A DNA stretch of 64,000 nucleotides from Ruminococcus hominis (GCF_014287355.1 NZ_JACOPE010000001.1:2170001-2234000); one strand, 5' to 3'. Positions 20,858-30,327 are shown, numbered from the stretch's first letter. The notes: generated from the sequence alone by a model not told the origin. Numbers and translations: made by a program.

Positions 20858-21667
20858 TTATCTCTTGAGTCGATTCTGATACCAATTTTCCACCGCATTG
20901 ATCAATGCGTATAATAACATAGAAAAAACACATAAAATACAAATGCTCATTAACAGCCAATCCATTTTAAATACCTGGCTCGAATAAATAATCAAATATC
21001 CAATTCCACTTCTCGCTGCAAGAAATTCTCCAATGATCACACCGACCAGACACAGTCCGATATTCACCTTCATATTACTGATAATTGCAGGAATTGATGA
21101 CGGAAGTACAACCTTTGTCAAAGCCTGCCTTTTACTTCCATGCAGTGTATAGATAAGCCATAATTTTCCTTGGTCTACAGACTCAAACGTTGTATATAGA
21201 CTCAAAACACTTCCAAATATCGCAACCGACATTCCTGCTATAATAATCGTTGTCGTATTTGCGCCCAACCACACAATCAACAGTGGAGCTAAAGCTGACT
21301 TTGGAAGACTGTTTAAAACTACAAAGTAAGGATCTAATATTTCTGATATTTTTTTGCTGTACCATAGTAATACTGCTATGCAGATACTGATTAATGTTAC
21401 CAGCAAAAAACTGACTAACGTTTCATAAAATGTCGTCCACAAATGCACAAAAATAAAACCACTTAATATCATATTCCAAAAACAACAGATTACTTTGGAA
21501 GGGCTGCTGAATATAAATGAATCTATCAGACCAGTTGTTGCCGAAATTTCCCACAAAAATAAAAATATCAGCAAAATTGCAATTCTTGACACTCGTACAA
21601 TCCATCTATGTTTATTCTGCTGTTTTAAATAAGTTTTCTGTCCATCAGATAATTCATTCATAACCAT
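20858..21667 (-). CDS. ABC transporter permease, SsuC/TauC/ThiX-like
   Basis: 269 aa with about six membrane segments and the EAA-type cytoplasmic loop (LHGSKRQALTKVVLPSSIPA, about 165-190). It belongs to the nitrate/sulfonate/taurine/HMP-precursor class of permeases. Its start overlaps the ATPase gene by 14 bp. No substrate-binding protein gene is adjacent on either side. The neighbouring M20 deacylase makes a pyrimidine (thiamine precursor) substrate possible, but this is inference. Confidence 0.85.
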   Translation of the reverse strand: MVMNELSDGQKTYLKQQNKHRWIVRVSRIAILLIFLFLWEISATTGLIDSFIFSSPSKVICCFWNMILSGFIFVHLWTTFYETLVSFLLVTLISICIAVLLWYSKKISEILDPYFVVLNSLPKSALAPLLIVWLGANTTTIIIAGMSVAIFGSVLSLYTTFESVDQGKLWLIYTLHGSKRQALTKVVLPSSIPAIISNMKVNIGLCLVGVIIGEFLAARSGIGYLIIYSSQVFKMDWLLMSICILCVFSMLLYALINAVENWYQNRLKR

Positions 21668-22421
21668 TTAATTCCTCCCATATTAAATTGAAATAATTCT
21701 TAAATTCTGATGCATTTCTTCGATGCATCGGTGTATCATTTTCCAATTCAAAGGAAATATCAACGATTTTAGAAATTGTAGCCGGACGTGGCGTTAAGAT
21801 CAAAACCCGATCTGCCAGACTGACTGCTTCTGACAAATCATGTGTAACAAGAATCGCTGTTTTATGTTCATGTTTAAGAATCTGACCGATATCGTTTCCC
21901 ACTGTAAGACGAGTCTGGTAATCGAGTGCTGAAAAAGGTTCATCCAGCAAAAGTAATTCTGGTTCCAGAACCAATGTTCTTATAAGTGCCACCCTTTGAC
22001 GCATACCGCCAGACAATTGAGAAGGTCTGGAATTTTTAAATTGCTGCAGACCATATTGTTCTAATAATTCCAGTGCTTTCTTCCTTGTCTTTGCAGACAA
22101 CATATGCTGAACTTCCAACCCTAATAAGACATTATGATAAACTGTACGCCATTCAAACAAATGATCGTGCTGTAACATATAGCCGATATTTGTTGTACTT
22201 TGTTTGAGATTTTTTCCATTCATTTTGATAAGCCCTTTTTCGGGCTTTAGGATTCCACAAATAATAGATAGAAGTGTTGATTTTCCACAACCGGAAGGAC
22301 CGACAATCGCAATAAATTCTCCTTCTGAAACACTGAAAGAAACATCCTCTAAAGCTTTTGTCTCCCCTTCCGTTGTGTGATATGAATATGTGATGTGTTG
22401 CATTTCTAAAATCGGTTCCAT
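21654..22421 (-). CDS. ABC transporter ATP-binding protein, SsuB/TauB/ThiZ-like
   Basis: 255 aa. Walker A GPSGCGKST near residue 42, the Q-loop in YMLQHDHLF, signature LSGGMRQR, Walker B LLLLDEPFSALD and the VTHDLSEA H-loop are all intact. It pairs with the overlapping downstream permease. The substrate cannot be read from an ATPase. Confidence 0.9.
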   Translation of the reverse strand: MEPILEMQHITYSYHTTEGETKALEDVSFSVSEGEFIAIVGPSGCGKSTLLSIICGILKPEKGLIKMNGKNLKQSTTNIGYMLQHDHLFEWRTVYHNVLLGLEVQHMLSAKTRKKALELLEQYGLQQFKNSRPSQLSGGMRQRVALIRTLVLEPELLLLDEPFSALDYQTRLTVGNDIGQILKHEHKTAILVTHDLSEAVSLADRVLILTPRPATISKIVDISFELENDTPMHRRNASEFKNYFNLIWEELNGYE

Positions 22422-22492
22422 TCAGCCACTCCATTTTTTCTATATTAATAGTGTATGACAGAACCTAAAATCAGTGAAAGAAACTCCTTTGT

Positions 22493-23650
22493 TTAAAAAA
22501 TTGTTTCACTGAGATGTTTATATACCCGTTCGCAACGGATGATATCATCAATATCCACCCATTCATCCGGCTGATGTGCACATTCAAGATTTCCCGGACC
22601 ATAGGACATACAATTATGATTGCCTAATTTTCCTGCTATCACAGCTGTATCTGTATATCCCGGAAATGGTGCAATCTCAGGCTCTTGTTTTGTAACAACC
22701 AGACAAGATTTTTTAAGTGCTTTAAGCATCAGCGAATTATCATCTTTTTCTATGTAAGGACGGTCTCCTGTAATTGTATATGTGACTGAAATTCCTGATA
22801 CAACCTCTTTTGCTTTCTCAATTGCTTTTTCTAAAAGCTCTGTAGTTTTCTGCGTATTTGTCGGCGGAACCAGTCTCAGATCAATCCACAATTTGCATGC
22901 ATCCGGCACAACATATGGTCGGTATCCGCCTTGAATCTGCCCAAATGTCACTGTCGATTTTCCAAGATCTGGGTGTGTTGGAACCTGTTCCATCTCTTTA
23001 TGGAATGTATGTATGATCTCCGCCATAGCTGCAATGGCATCTGCTCCCTTCCATGGTGTACTTGCATGTGCTGTATGTCCCTGCACATCCACCTCGTACC
23101 AGGTACGACCCTTATGGGCCACCTGGATCATTCCATTTGTTGGTTCTGCATCAACAACCCAGTCATCTTTTCCTACCCAGCCTGATTTAATGCATTGTTC
23201 CGATCCTCTCATAAAATCTTCTTCATCTACTGTGCAGATTAATTTTAATGTACGTTTAGGTTTTTTATGTTTCTGCTGCACTAATGTAGCCGCATGTATA
23301 AATGCTGTCGTACAACATGCAAGACCGGATTTCATATCACATGCACCTCTGCCATAAATTTTATTATCCTGTTCTAGTGCACGAAATGGTGGCAATGTCC
23401 ACCCATCTCCTACAACCACAGTATCCATATGGCAAATAAATATAAGAGCCGGCAATGTTTGATCTGTTCCTAAAAGCTCTGCACATAAATTAAATCTGCC
23501 CGGCAACACTTCCTCTTCTTTTAATTCTACTCCCGGTAATTTCAATAGTTTTTTCAGATAGTCTTTGATTTCTCTCTCGTATGTACCTGGATCTGTACTT
23601 TCAATCTGAACAAGTTCTTTTGTTAATTGAACTGCCTGAATCTGTTTCAT
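22493..23650 (-). CDS. M20 family metallo-deacylase/peptidase (ArgE/DapE-like)
   Basis: 385 aa from the ATG at 23650, which follows GGGAGGA. Longer in-frame starts lie upstream of a likely promoter. Dinuclear zinc motifs are CHMDTV, GRGACDMKSG, TVDEEDFMRGSE (catalytic Glu pair) and a late CAHQPDEW histidine. The lid/dimer domain (about 180-290) has GHTAHASTPWKGADA. It is 72 bp upstream of the ABC ATPase gene on the same strand. Candidates are acetylornithine or succinyl-diaminopimelate deacylase, or a formylaminopyrimidine deformylase. The sequence alone does not decide. Confidence 0.85.
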   Translation of the reverse strand: MKQIQAVQLTKELVQIESTDPGTYEREIKDYLKKLLKLPGVELKEEEVLPGRFNLCAELLGTDQTLPALIFICHMDTVVVGDGWTLPPFRALEQDNKIYGRGACDMKSGLACCTTAFIHAATLVQQKHKKPKRTLKLICTVDEEDFMRGSEQCIKSGWVGKDDWVVDAEPTNGMIQVAHKGRTWYEVDVQGHTAHASTPWKGADAIAAMAEIIHTFHKEMEQVPTHPDLGKSTVTFGQIQGGYRPYVVPDACKLWIDLRLVPPTNTQKTTELLEKAIEKAKEVVSGISVTYTITGDRPYIEKDDNSLMLKALKKSCLVVTKQEPEIAPFPGYTDTAVIAGKLGNHNCMSYGPGNLECAHQPDEWVDIDDIIRCERVYKHLSETIF

Positions 23651-23695
23651 TTTACTTCCTCCCATTGAACGCCCTGTTTTTATGTTCATAAGATA

Positions 23696-23724
23696 ACTAT
23701 AGAATCTTAAATAATAAAAGGCAA
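23696..23724 (-). promoter_or_regulatory. Promoter of the M20/ABC operon
   Basis: TTGCCT (23719-23724), 17 bp, TATAGT (23696-23701) on the minus strand, between the sortase B stop and the M20 start. Confidence 0.5.
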
Positions 23725-23733
23725 GAGATTTTA

Positions 23734-24402
23734 TCAAAATGCTGTCCGCTCATCTATAACCATGCAATTTACTACCAACCTTTCCGGTGTCACTTCGTAT
23801 CCAATACAAGTTGCCAATGTCACGATCTGACCTTCTGACCCTTCCCACTGTTTTTGGAAAATATCATTCGTATTTTCACAAACAAATACATTTTCTATTT
23901 GAAGTTTTTTTGTTTTGGAAGGAGTATACAAATATAATTCACGATTGGATTCTGCAAATACACTATCCTGAAATTCGTTTAATCTTCCAAACATCTGCCC
24001 TGATGCGGTATTATGTCCAAACAGACAGATATGTTTATCTGTCAACATATCATCTGTATATGCCCATGTAAAAATAGAACCAAGCGGACTATATTCTCCT
24101 TCGAAATTTCTCGTCAAATATATTGTATCATTTTCTCCTTTTAAAACCGGCGCATCTACTTCAATCTGAGGAATATAAAGCCATCCCACAATATCTTTGT
24201 TGATTTTTTTCAATGCTGCAAAATCTACACTTCTTCTCATAGGGCTTTCCGGTAATCCTGTATCAATTACATTTTGAACAATCTCTTCTTTTTTTATCAT
24301 CTCTTCTATATACGGCTGATATTCCTTCACCGCAATGCTAAAAAATAAAAGACCACCGACAAATAAAATACCGATTATACTCATTGTAATTTTATTCCTC
24401 AT
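23734..24402 (-). CDS. srtB: Class B sortase
   Basis: 222 aa from the ATG at 24402 (AAAGG upstream). An N-terminal signal anchor covers about 5-27. The class B hallmark DFAALKKINKDIVGWLYIP starts the catalytic domain. The His of LFGHNTASGQMF, the Cys of TLATC and the Arg of TPERLVV are present. Last gene of the pilus operon. In pilus loci, a class B or housekeeping-like sortase usually attaches the finished fibre to peptidoglycan. The overlap with the ancillary pilin gene supports co-expression. Confidence 0.92.
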   Translation of the reverse strand: MRNKITMSIIGILFVGGLLFFSIAVKEYQPYIEEMIKKEEIVQNVIDTGLPESPMRRSVDFAALKKINKDIVGWLYIPQIEVDAPVLKGENDTIYLTRNFEGEYSPLGSIFTWAYTDDMLTDKHICLFGHNTASGQMFGRLNEFQDSVFAESNRELYLYTPSKTKKLQIENVFVCENTNDIFQKQWEGSEGQIVTLATCIGYEVTPERLVVNCMVIDERTAF

Positions 24403-25036
24403 TTTTCCTTTCTTTTCTCCATTCAACAGCTACAACAGTTCCTGCTGAGATAAAACACATTCCTACTATAGCCCATTTCCATGCGCTTGTTTCCAATCCT
24501 GTCTGCGGTGCCATATCCTTTCCGACCTTTTCCATCGATACATGCTTTGGCGACACCTTTATTTCATAAGACATTTTTCCTTCTGTTTCATCCCAACTTG
24601 GCAATGCTACGAGCATCGGAGTAATCAAATCATATTCATTGCTTTTTTCTGCCTGTATAAAATAAATCCCTTCTTCTAATTGCTCAAACACAACTTTTCC
24701 TGTTGCATCTGTTTGGATTCTTTGTTCCGGCTCTACTCCAAATTCTTCCAGACGTTTGGATACACGATCCAACTCTAAAGATGTTTTTATGTTATTTAAA
24801 TCAATTCCTGCCAAATCATAAATTGGAAGTATTTTATACTCTCCATTTTCAATCTCTCCGATTTTTGTACATCCAAAAACAATCCCTTCTCTTTTCATAT
24901 TTTTCCAATCTTCCGGCAATGTCATCTGTATTATTCCTGTCTGCTCCTGCTCAAATGCCGCCAATACCGGAAATGACTGAAATACTGCAAACAGCATCAC
25001 AATTCCTGCCCATAATATTTTTCTTTTGTGTTTCAT
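24392..25036 (-). CDS. Ancillary/basal pilin subunit with CnaB-like domain
   Basis: 214 aa. Signal peptide (about 1-27, ending near PVLAAF). It has a central SpaA/Cna-B-like fold with VFEQLEEGIYFIQAEKS, where the E-box-like glutamate would help form an isopeptide bond. A C-terminal sorting region has APQTG, then a hydrophobic span, then RKERK. The sorting motif departs from LPxTG, which fits recognition by a specialised sortase. It lies between the class C and class B sortase genes and overlaps both. Confidence 0.8.
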   Translation of the reverse strand: MKHKRKILWAGIVMLFAVFQSFPVLAAFEQEQTGIIQMTLPEDWKNMKREGIVFGCTKIGEIENGEYKILPIYDLAGIDLNNIKTSLELDRVSKRLEEFGVEPEQRIQTDATGKVVFEQLEEGIYFIQAEKSNEYDLITPMLVALPSWDETEGKMSYEIKVSPKHVSMEKVGKDMAPQTGLETSAWKWAIVGMCFISAGTVVAVEWRKERKNEE

Positions 25037-25899
25037 CTGTTCTTCTCCCTCCTCTTTCTTCTCCTCTGTCTTCGATATGTCTGTATTCTATTTTTAATTT
25101 CTATTACTACTATACTGACCACAAATAGGATGGGAAATACTGTAACTATAATTTCCCGTACAGAAGGAAGCTGTGGTTTAATTTTTATATATTCTTTTTC
25201 TTTGTAATCCACCCTGTGTCCTGTAACAATCAATCTATGACTGTTTATTCCAAAAGGCGTACACGTAACAAGCGATACCAGATCTTTTTCACCTTTTATC
25301 TCCATCCATGCAGTATCTTCTGGTTTTACAACCATAATTTCTTCTACCTTATAAGCCATCACTTCTTTGTATGTATGTATAAAAAATAAATCTCCTATCT
25401 TCATTTCATCAAGACGAACCAGTAATTTCGAACTTGGAAGTCCTCTGTGCCCCGTCAATACGCTATGTGTATTTTCTCCTCCTATTGGAAGACTTGTACC
25501 TTCCAGATGTCCGATTCCATTAGATAAAACTTCATCTGCCGTTCCGTGATATATTGGAAGTTCTACTTGGATTTTAGGAATTTCAAGACTTCCCATAATA
25601 TCTGTCCCATGAATATTTAGTAACTCTTCATATTTCCTTTCTTCCGTTTCCTCTACAATTCCCCCTTTTGCCTGAAACAACATTTCATTATATTCATTTG
25701 CCTGTCTCCACTTCTCTTCTATTTCTTTTTCATCCTCTTTTTCCATTGTCTGTCGATATGTTGCGACAGCATCTGCCTGACGCTGCCGCTCAACTATATT
25801 ACTGATAACCGGAAATATACAGATTAAAAAACCAGCCCAAAACAGTAAGTTTCGAAACTTTTTTCCTTTCTTTTCTGATTGTCTGTTTGTCTTCATCAT
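25033..25899 (-). CDS. srtC: Class C (pilin-polymerising) sortase
   Basis: 288 aa. An N-terminal membrane anchor (about 17-37) and a second C-terminal membrane span (about 247-268) followed by a very basic tail frame the beta-barrel domain, as in class C enzymes. The catalytic His is in LTGHRGLPSSKLLVRLDEM, the Cys in SLVTCTPFG and the Arg in NSHRLIVTGHR. It polymerises pilin by joining an LPxTG threonine to a lysine of the next subunit. It sits directly after the backbone pilin (3-bp gap). Confidence 0.94.
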   Translation of the reverse strand: MMKTNRQSEKKGKKFRNLLFWAGFLICIFPVISNIVERQRQADAVATYRQTMEKEDEKEIEEKWRQANEYNEMLFQAKGGIVEETEERKYEELLNIHGTDIMGSLEIPKIQVELPIYHGTADEVLSNGIGHLEGTSLPIGGENTHSVLTGHRGLPSSKLLVRLDEMKIGDLFFIHTYKEVMAYKVEEIMVVKPEDTAWMEIKGEKDLVSLVTCTPFGINSHRLIVTGHRVDYKEKEYIKIKPQLPSVREIIVTVFPILFVVSIVVIEIKNRIQTYRRQRRRKRREKNR

Positions 25900-25902
25900 A
25901 TC

Positions 25903-27783
25903 TTATCGTTTTCGTTTGCTGCTCAATACTGCAACTGTCATTAAAATACTTCCACTTAAGACCATAATCAGAACAACGGGTGTTCCTGTAACCGGAAGCT
26001 TACTTCCAACCTGATTTATTACTGTCAGATTAATTGTTCCTTCTTCGGCATTTGTTTTCAATTCCTTCTCTTCACTATGCATAATACCACTGTAAAATGA
26101 ATCTACTTTAGCCGTCACATTTAGATTTTTTAATACTGTATCATTTGCTCCGCTTCCCTTCACATAATGATCTCTATCATCTGTAAATATTGCCTTTATC
26201 TCAAGTTTAACCGGATCCTTTAACAATCGATAGCCTGCAGGTGCCTTTGTTTCTTTTAGGTAATACGTTCCAGAATCCAAACCGTAAATTTCAAATTGTC
26301 CATTTTCCGGTGAAACCATCTCGACAGCACGTTCAAATTTATTTCCACCGACATGATCCGTTCCTCCGACTGCATCTCGATTTACAACTGCGTACCCGTC
26401 TTTTTCCTTTCTTACATACACTTCATTTTGACAAGCTTCATCACTATATAAACGGAATTTTGCACCTGCCAATGTTTTCTGATAATTATTCACTTTTTGC
26501 ACCTGCAATTTATATGTAAAACATACAACGGTATCCCATGGTGTAAATCCTCTGCTGCTTCCTCCATCGTTCGAATCCGGATTATTTGAAAATTCTAAAC
26601 GGACATCATTTTCAATTCCCGGTCTTCCTATTTTCTGTACTGCCCTGTCATTTAATATTGCCTTATAACTCAGAGTTACTTTTTGATCATAAATATTTTC
26701 CTGTCCAGAATTAAATCTTGGAAATTCTCTATCTACAATACTTTTTATATCTGGTATTGAAATTTGAAATGTGTCGCCATTACTCGGCATCGTGTTGAGC
26801 AGATATTCAGATTCTTTTAATGTATATTCTTTTTTCCGGGTATCGGAAATGTTTCCTGAGATTGTGATTTTTACAGTGTCTTTAAGAAATGTTAATGCAT
26901 CATCCATTCTGTCATGCCATGCATAATAGTATGTACGATAACCATTCATATTAGAAATATTAGATTCATATCGATATGGTACAAATTGACCGATTTCAAA
27001 ATCCCCAATGTCATTCCATCGGTTTGGATCTTTTATATTTTCATTTGCCTCATCTTCCTGTATTTGTTTAGCAATTACCGGATAATCTGATTTAATTGAT
27101 ATGCTTGCTGTCGGATTTGCTGTATTAACCATGCATAATGAACTTGCTGAAGATGTATTACTCACTTCTGTCACCTCATCAATAATATAATACCCATATG
27201 CCATTCCTCTGATTTGAATAACATTATCCGGTCTCACCCCCCTTACTTCTACGCAATCTGAATTTACCGAAAGCTTCTCTAATTCATCTCTTAACTCTTC
27301 AACAAAATATCGAAATTCACTGTAGGTTCCTTCTTCTTTTTGTTCTGCCTTCGCCCCCTCTACTTGATTTGCATTTAATGACTGTATATAATCGATTGCC
27401 ATATACTCTGTCACCTGTTCCGGGGTTGTTTTCTTTCCCTTTTTTGTTAATGCTTTTGCTGTCACATTCTTCAGTGCTGCCTCGCAATTAGGATTCCATG
27501 TATAGTTAACCGATTCTCCATCTCTGGCGTTCTCTGCTAAAAACAACTGATATATACGGAATTTTTTTCCAACCAGATTCTGCCCTTCATTTCCTTTTAT
27601 CGTAATCACTGCTTCTCTGTTCCCTAGAACTGCAACCCCACCCTGGGTGTAAATTGGACTTTTATCCTCAGCCTTTACAATTGGTACCAGTTCTTGTAAT
27701 GCAGTCCCAGGTATCACGGGTGCCATCCCGCTTAATAACATCACTCCTGCCATTCCTAGTACAATATTTCTACTCATCTTCAT
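25903..27783 (-). CDS. Major (backbone) pilin, LPVTG-anchored, isopeptide-forming
   Basis: 626 aa. N-terminal signal peptide (about 1-38), then a long fimbrial N-terminal/D2-type region (about 60-420). A SpaA/CnaB domain (about 440-560) contains the E-box YYLKETKAPAGYRLL. The C-terminal sorting signal SKLPVTG is followed by a hydrophobic stretch and SKRKR. Size, position before srtC and the single anchoring signal identify it as the shaft subunit. I could not fix the polymerising lysine. Confidence 0.9.
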   Translation of the reverse strand: MKMSRNIVLGMAGVMLLSGMAPVIPGTALQELVPIVKAEDKSPIYTQGGVAVLGNREAVITIKGNEGQNLVGKKFRIYQLFLAENARDGESVNYTWNPNCEAALKNVTAKALTKKGKKTTPEQVTEYMAIDYIQSLNANQVEGAKAEQKEEGTYSEFRYFVEELRDELEKLSVNSDCVEVRGVRPDNVIQIRGMAYGYYIIDEVTEVSNTSSASSLCMVNTANPTASISIKSDYPVIAKQIQEDEANENIKDPNRWNDIGDFEIGQFVPYRYESNISNMNGYRTYYYAWHDRMDDALTFLKDTVKITISGNISDTRKKEYTLKESEYLLNTMPSNGDTFQISIPDIKSIVDREFPRFNSGQENIYDQKVTLSYKAILNDRAVQKIGRPGIENDVRLEFSNNPDSNDGGSSRGFTPWDTVVCFTYKLQVQKVNNYQKTLAGAKFRLYSDEACQNEVYVRKEKDGYAVVNRDAVGGTDHVGGNKFERAVEMVSPENGQFEIYGLDSGTYYLKETKAPAGYRLLKDPVKLEIKAIFTDDRDHYVKGSGANDTVLKNLNVTAKVDSFYSGIMHSEEKELKTNAEEGTINLTVINQVGSKLPVTGTPVVLIMVLSGSILMTVAVLSSKRKR

Positions 27784-27812
27784 AATTTTTTTATCTCACT
27801 TTCTTGTTTATC

Positions 27813-30071
27813 TTATTTTTTATAAGGCGTCTTCCACCATATCGCTCCTAACACACATGCGATACCTGCAGTCAAAATCAAAAGATTCCAATCACTTCCT
27901 GTTTTAGGCAATTTATTTCCTTTATAATTTACAACTTCGATTGTTACAATTCGCTCCGCTTTTGTTCCTGATATAATGCTTTTACTATCCTCCAACTGAT
28001 ATATTTTTTGATCAATCTGACAGGTAAATATATTTTCCATCGGATTACTTGCTACTGATATTTCGTATATTTTATCACTTCCATCTAAATTCACTGGAAT
28101 TCTGTATCCTTGTGGAGCCTTTGTCTCCTTTATAAAATATGTTTCTCCTACTGCAAGTCCTTCAAACTTTGCTTCTCCATTTTCATTGGTTTTACTACAT
28201 GTAATTTTCTTTTTACATTCTTTATCCTGATACAAAGTGAATTCAGCATCTTTTAACTTTTTACCATCTTCATTTTTCTTATCTATCAAAAGCTTATATG
28301 GAGCACAAGCGTCTTCTACCCTTAATGCAGCTCCCCTTACTGTCTTCTCAAACTGTATTTTTCCACTTTGTACTGTCGAAGTATTTTCCTTCAATTCAAT
28401 TTGATTATTTCCTGAAATTTGAAATCTGATTTTTCCCGGATTCCTTGTATAACCATCTGGTACAAAAGATTCTTCTACCATATGTTCACCACGAATCAAT
28501 CCTTTTAGTGCAGCCTTTCCTTGTCCATCCGTCATTACTTCTTCTCTGCTTCCATCAGGCATTGTATGAATAAATTTTGCCCCGGCTATTGGTGTCATTG
28601 TTTCCTTTTGAACCTTAACGATATCCAATGTTAGAACCTGTTCCGGAATCTGAGCATTCTGATAACTGTCTACGATTTCTTCTCCTTTATTCTCACTTGT
28701 TATTTTCCGTACAATTACTTCTGGATTTATCTGATATCCTTCCGGAGCAGCAATTTCCTGTATTACAACCGTTCCTAATGGAAATGCAATTTCACCATTG
28801 TCCATTGTGTAAAATTCATCTCCTGATTCTCGATATTCATTTCTTAATTTTCCAACACCTTCTGAATCCGTCCTTATCACCCACGAACGAACAGGTTTAA
28901 TCCCCTGTTGTTGAGGGTCCGATTCATAATTTCCAGCATAAAACTTCACATCAAACAATGCTCCTTCGAAAGTCCCATGACCTTGTGGTACATTTTGCCA
29001 AGTCTCTGCATCCACCTTTTTCAATAAAATTTCAACTGGGTTCATTGTTGGTGCGTCCGATACTTTAACAACTGCTGTTTCTCCAGAACAAATTGTCACA
29101 TTGTATACTGTATGATTCCAGGCATACCCTATAGGCACTTTAATTTCTTTCACCCAATATGTATTTGCATCCAGTTGTGCTACATTTGAATTTCCATCTT
29201 TATCTGTCGTTAGAGTTGCCACTTGATTTGTACACGCCTGATCAGTATAGACTCCATAAACCGCACCATTGAGACTATAGCAGGTATTTCCATTTGTAAT
29301 CCCCGGCTTTGTTGATGTCTTCAACACCCTTATATTTCCTTTTGGTGCACGCTCTACCCACACAATATCCTGCTGTGCATTGTAAGCAACATACGTTTTA
29401 TACTCCGACATATATCTTTGCAAAGTCCCATTTGTTGCCATCTGATTTTGGGTTACAGCCACCATGTTTTTAATTCCCTGTGCCATTGAAGCAGATAAGC
29501 CTGTCAAACTGCCACAATACGCATACCCAACTGCCGCATGGCAATATGCATAAGTATTTCTATCTCTTTCATTGAAAATGTTTTTTCCTAAATTTTCATA
29601 TAATTCCGGAATTACATAACACAAGATCAATGCTTTAATTATGTCACTGTTTAACTCTGACACACTGAATGTTCCGCTTGGTGTCGTTGAATTTGGCTCT
29701 GCACAAAATCCAAGATATGTCCCTGTTTGTGTCTTCACGCTAAATTCACAAGTCCCCCACGAGCCATACGAATGTCCTGCTCCCGGAGTAATCACAGCCG
29801 GAGATCCCACCGCAGACAATAACATAATTCTTTCTTCTGCTTCCTCTGGATTTTTTTCCTCACAGTAACTTTCCTCTTGATCAATATATGCTTCTCCTAT
29901 CACCTCACCTTTTCCATATTTTCCTAATTCTTCTTCCGGGATCATCGACTCTAATTCTGCCTTAATGTTTTTTAAATCTTCTGATTCATCAATCGCTACG
30001 GCCGGAAGAATTGATTGCAGCAACAAGATAATTGTTCCTGTTATCGCGAATAGAAACTTTCCCTTCTTCAT
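27813..30071 (-). CDS. Pilus tip adhesin with thioester (TQXA) domain and CnaB repeats
   Basis: 752 aa. Signal peptide (about 1-27). An N-terminal thioester-type domain (about 95-240) has GTYLGFCAEPNSTTPSG; its Cys would form the internal Cys-Gln thioester used for covalent host attachment. At least four SpaA/CnaB-like modules follow, each ending in an E-box variant: WVKEIKVPIGYAW, VIQEIAAPEGYQI, MVEESFVPDGYT and FIKETKAPQGYRI. The C-terminal sorting signal is KLPKTG plus a hydrophobic span and basic tail. First structural gene of the operon, with a good AAGGAGGA site. Confidence 0.9.
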   Translation of the reverse strand: MKKGKFLFAITGTIILLLQSILPAVAIDESEDLKNIKAELESMIPEEELGKYGKGEVIGEAYIDQEESYCEEKNPEEAEERIMLLSAVGSPAVITPGAGHSYGSWGTCEFSVKTQTGTYLGFCAEPNSTTPSGTFSVSELNSDIIKALILCYVIPELYENLGKNIFNERDRNTYAYCHAAVGYAYCGSLTGLSASMAQGIKNMVAVTQNQMATNGTLQRYMSEYKTYVAYNAQQDIVWVERAPKGNIRVLKTSTKPGITNGNTCYSLNGAVYGVYTDQACTNQVATLTTDKDGNSNVAQLDANTYWVKEIKVPIGYAWNHTVYNVTICSGETAVVKVSDAPTMNPVEILLKKVDAETWQNVPQGHGTFEGALFDVKFYAGNYESDPQQQGIKPVRSWVIRTDSEGVGKLRNEYRESGDEFYTMDNGEIAFPLGTVVIQEIAAPEGYQINPEVIVRKITSENKGEEIVDSYQNAQIPEQVLTLDIVKVQKETMTPIAGAKFIHTMPDGSREEVMTDGQGKAALKGLIRGEHMVEESFVPDGYTRNPGKIRFQISGNNQIELKENTSTVQSGKIQFEKTVRGAALRVEDACAPYKLLIDKKNEDGKKLKDAEFTLYQDKECKKKITCSKTNENGEAKFEGLAVGETYFIKETKAPQGYRIPVNLDGSDKIYEISVASNPMENIFTCQIDQKIYQLEDSKSIISGTKAERIVTIEVVNYKGNKLPKTGSDWNLLILTAGIACVLGAIWWKTPYKK

Positions 30072-30093
30072 ATATTTCCTCCTTCTTCAATTA

Positions 30094-30126
30094 TTAAAAC
30101 AGTAAGAAAGAGAATCCGACACTCAT
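30094..30126 (-). CDS. 10-codon leader peptide upstream of the pilus operon
   Basis: ATG at 30126 with a textbook AAAGGAGG 7 bp upstream opens MSVGFSFLLF and stops with TAA, 22 bp before the adhesin start. The site is stronger than many real genes here. It lies downstream of the candidate promoter at 30229-30257. It may be a translated attenuator/uORF or a translational coupling device. No run of one amino acid hints at classic attenuation. Confidence 0.5.
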   Translation of the reverse strand: MSVGFSFLLF

Positions 30127-30144
30127 AGGCATTCCTCCTTTGTC

Positions 30145-30222
30145 TATTCGTTTTTAATCAAACATTGAAATAAGCTGGCGATCTGCCATAGATATTAGAA
30201 TTTATTAGAATGTTTGAGTTGT
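30145..30222 (-). other. 5' UTR dyad of the pilus operon
   Basis: In the predicted leader RNA, TCAAACATT (about 30209-30217) pairs with AATGTTTGA (about 30157-30165). It encloses a smaller GGC/GCC hairpin. The right arm is followed by TTAAAAACG, not a T-tract, so it is not a simple terminator. Confidence 0.45.
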
Positions 30223-30228
30223 GATTGC

Positions 30229-30257
30229 ATCATAGCATAATAAAAAACATACCACAA
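30229..30257 (-). promoter_or_regulatory. Promoter of the pilus operon
   Basis: TTGTGG (30252-30257), 17 bp, TATGAT (30229-30234) on the minus strand, giving a leader of about 150 nt before the adhesin gene. Confidence 0.55.
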
Positions 30258-30327
30258 GATGCTTTTTTATTTTTGTAAACAATTACTAAAAATCATTAAT
30301 TGTTTTGGTGTATGTTTAAATAGAAAA

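Noticed and set aside
30072..30257. c-di-GMP riboswitch before the pilus genes
   Set aside because: None of the conserved class I or II c-di-GMP motifs is recognisable in the leader.
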